Source: a virus
Length of the DNA: 20,314 bases
IMG/VR virus record: IMGVR_UViG_3300028025_002051
Span: 1-20,314 of that record
Reading direction: 5' to 3' (one strand)
Below, piece by piece: positions 19,277 to 20,314 of this stretch. The stretch's first letter is position 1, and each line of letters begins with the position of its first letter. The notes below the pieces were generated by a model. That model had not been told where the DNA came from. It made no database searches and worked only from the letters and a program-made list of their open reading frames with translations. The translations under genes were made by a program, and so were the position numbers.

Positions 19277-19997
19277 AGAGACACTGACTGTAGCGTGGTG
19301 CGATAACGGCATGGTTGACGGCAAGTTTGCCGAAGGCTTGGTCTATACCATCGTAACTGCCTACTCAAAGAACATATTGTTTAACAACGCTATGCGTGTG
19401 CAGGGTAACCAGATTGCCCGCCAACGCCAAGCGTTGATTGACAAGTGGTATGACGAGGTTAAGACAGACTGGATTCTATGGGTTGACTCTGACATTGTAC
19501 TTACCCTTGATGTGATGAAGATGATTTGGGATACAGCAGACAAGCACAGCAAGCCTATTGTTAGTGGAGTTTACTTTATATCCAAGCAGAACGAAGGTTC
19601 ACTCATGCAACCTATGCCCGTACTCTTTAATGAGACTGGCGACATACATCAGATGAAGTACATCCACCCATTGCCACAGAACCAAGTCATCAAGATTGAC
19701 AACGCTGGTATGGGATTGGTACTGATGCACCGCTCCGTTGTTACACAACTACGCGAGAAGTTTGGTGCCGATTGCTTCCTCTTTGCAGAGGGTGAAGGCA
19801 CGGGCGATAAGTTTATTGGTGAGGATGTGTCCTTCTTCCGCAAGGTTAAAGAGGTGGGCATCCCTGTCTATGCGCACACAGGTGCAACAGTCAAGCACAT
19901 GAAACGATTTGCGTTTGATTCCAACTACTACAACTTGTACTGGGCAGCAGTCCAGCATGCGGAGAAACAAAATGGCGACACAGCAACAAGCGAATAA
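19263..19997 (+). CDS. GT-A fold glycosyltransferase
   Basis: 244 residues from ATG 19263, chosen because GGAG at 19252-19255 is seven bases upstream; an in-frame TTG at 19230 lacks a site. LVYTIVTAYS near the N-terminus and QGNQIARQRQALIDKW at 47-62 are followed by WILWVDSDIVL, whose Asp75-Ser-Asp77 is the metal/nucleotide-sugar-binding DxD of GT-A enzymes. Later IDNAGMGLVLMHRSV, IGEDVSFFRK (Glu187/Asp188, candidate catalytic acids) and HTGATVKHM fit family-2-like transferases found in actinophages and cyanophages. It would use a sugar nucleotide to modify phage DNA, virion proteins or a host surface glycan; the acceptor cannot be told. It overlaps the next gene by 26 bases. Confidence 0.75.
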   Translation: MHSSKETLTVAWCDNGMVDGKFAEGLVYTIVTAYSKNILFNNAMRVQGNQIARQRQALIDKWYDEVKTDWILWVDSDIVLTLDVMKMIWDTADKHSKPIVSGVYFISKQNEGSLMQPMPVLFNETGDIHQMKYIHPLPQNQVIKIDNAGMGLVLMHRSVVTQLREKFGADCFLFAEGEGTGDKFIGEDVSFFRKVKEVGIPVYAHTGATVKHMKRFAFDSNYYNLYWAAVQHAEKQNGDTATSE

Positions 19998-20314
19998 GCG
20001 TAGGGGTGCAGCGTGGGAGATTGACCTAGCCGATGGGCTGGTTGATGAAGGCTACGAAGCACAACGATTGCCACGGGCAGGGCGCAATGACATAGGTGAT
20101 GTCTTTCTTAAGACAGTAAATGATACCTACATCGTTGAGGCTAAGGCACCAAGGCGTGATGGTCGCATTGACCTGAGCGGATGGTTGCGTGAGGCAGACA
20201 TTGAGGCAGAGAACTATCGCATCTCTAAGAACTTAGCCCTTGCACCTACTCCATTGGTAATCATTAAAGCATCCAACAAAGGAGTGATGGAGGCTTATGT
20301 AGTGCAGAGGCTTA
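19972..20314 (+). CDS. Holliday-junction-resolvase-like nuclease, 3' end outside window
   Basis: 114 residues are visible, still open at the window edge. GGAG lies seven bases before the ATG at 19972, inside the glycosyltransferase gene. The order RGAAWEIDLADGLVDEGYEA (Glu16), RAGRNDIGDVF (Asp43) and TYIVEAKAPRR (Glu56-x-Lys58) reproduces the E...D...ExK active site of archaeal-type Hjc and related PD-(D/E)XK nucleases, with the usual GYxAxRLPxAG strand. Such enzymes resolve branched recombination or replication intermediates before packaging. With the Cas4-like nuclease and helicase it completes a recombination-replication set. Confidence 0.75.
   Translation, partial: MATQQQANKRRGAAWEIDLADGLVDEGYEAQRLPRAGRNDIGDVFLKTVNDTYIVEAKAPRRDGRIDLSGWLREADIEAENYRISKNLALAPTPLVIIKASNKGVMEAYVVQRL

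Noticed and set aside
1-20314. Integrase, att site, insertion sequence or toxin-antitoxin pair
   Set aside because: No recombinase or transposase motif, no terminal inverted repeats and no recognisable toxin or antitoxin were seen on either strand, so nothing here speaks for lysogeny or transposition.

Overview
The window is a stretch of tailed-phage genome of intermediate GC (45-47% in the segments I counted in the capsid gene, less elsewhere). Genes are packed with ATGA/TAATG overlaps and nearly all lie on the + strand. The virion set is an internal protein pair, a scaffold, a major capsid protein resembling the N4-gp56 family, a connector, fibres and one large tail protein. There is no tape-measure, tail-tube or sheath gene, which fits a short-tailed (podovirus-like) particle. 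The style of the membrane/lysis genes, the exported Pro-rich wall protein, the GTG starts and the small head genes point to an actinobacterial host, plausibly a low-GC freshwater actinobacterium of the Nanopelagicales (acI) type. That host call is inference from remembered families, not from a search.

Layout. 1-2249: two internal virion/ejection-type proteins, the first cut by the window edge. 2250-2369: a non-coding leader that folds by eye into three or four consecutive stem-loops. 2370-4031: scaffold and major capsid protein, the latter with a perfect Shine-Dalgarno and a beta-domain insertion. 4039-4066: strong UUCG hairpin. 4085-5983: nine small head-region genes, several very lysine-rich and some only 43-52 codons. 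5980-6885: head-tail connector. 6894-10621: fibre with a 7-residue Ala/Ser repeat, a small beta-sandwich protein and a FnIII/poly-Gly adhesin. 10631-11156: an AT-rich (about 32% GC) cyanophage-like gene, a weak terminator and a micro-ORF. 11166-13136: large beta-rich tail protein. 13139-16010: lysis/envelope cassette with four small membrane proteins, an exported Pro-rich protein and a CHAP endolysin. 16031-16069: bidirectional terminator.

A short minus-strand cassette (16115-16517) encodes two zinc-binding proteins, one of FmdB type. It converges on the terminator and diverges from the early/replication operon. That operon (16625 to window end) encodes a Cas4/RecB-like Fe-S nuclease, a zinc-finger protein, a RecA-fold helicase/ATPase, two small unknowns, a GT-A glycosyltransferase and a Holliday-junction-resolvase-like nuclease cut by the window end. 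The late block builds the particle and releases it; the right-hand block processes and copies DNA.

The best leads for something undescribed are the structured leader before the scaffold gene, the domain insertion in the capsid protein, a beta domain shared by connector and fibre, the lysine-rich micro-protein cluster, and the wall-spanning Pro-rich protein inside the lysis cassette.
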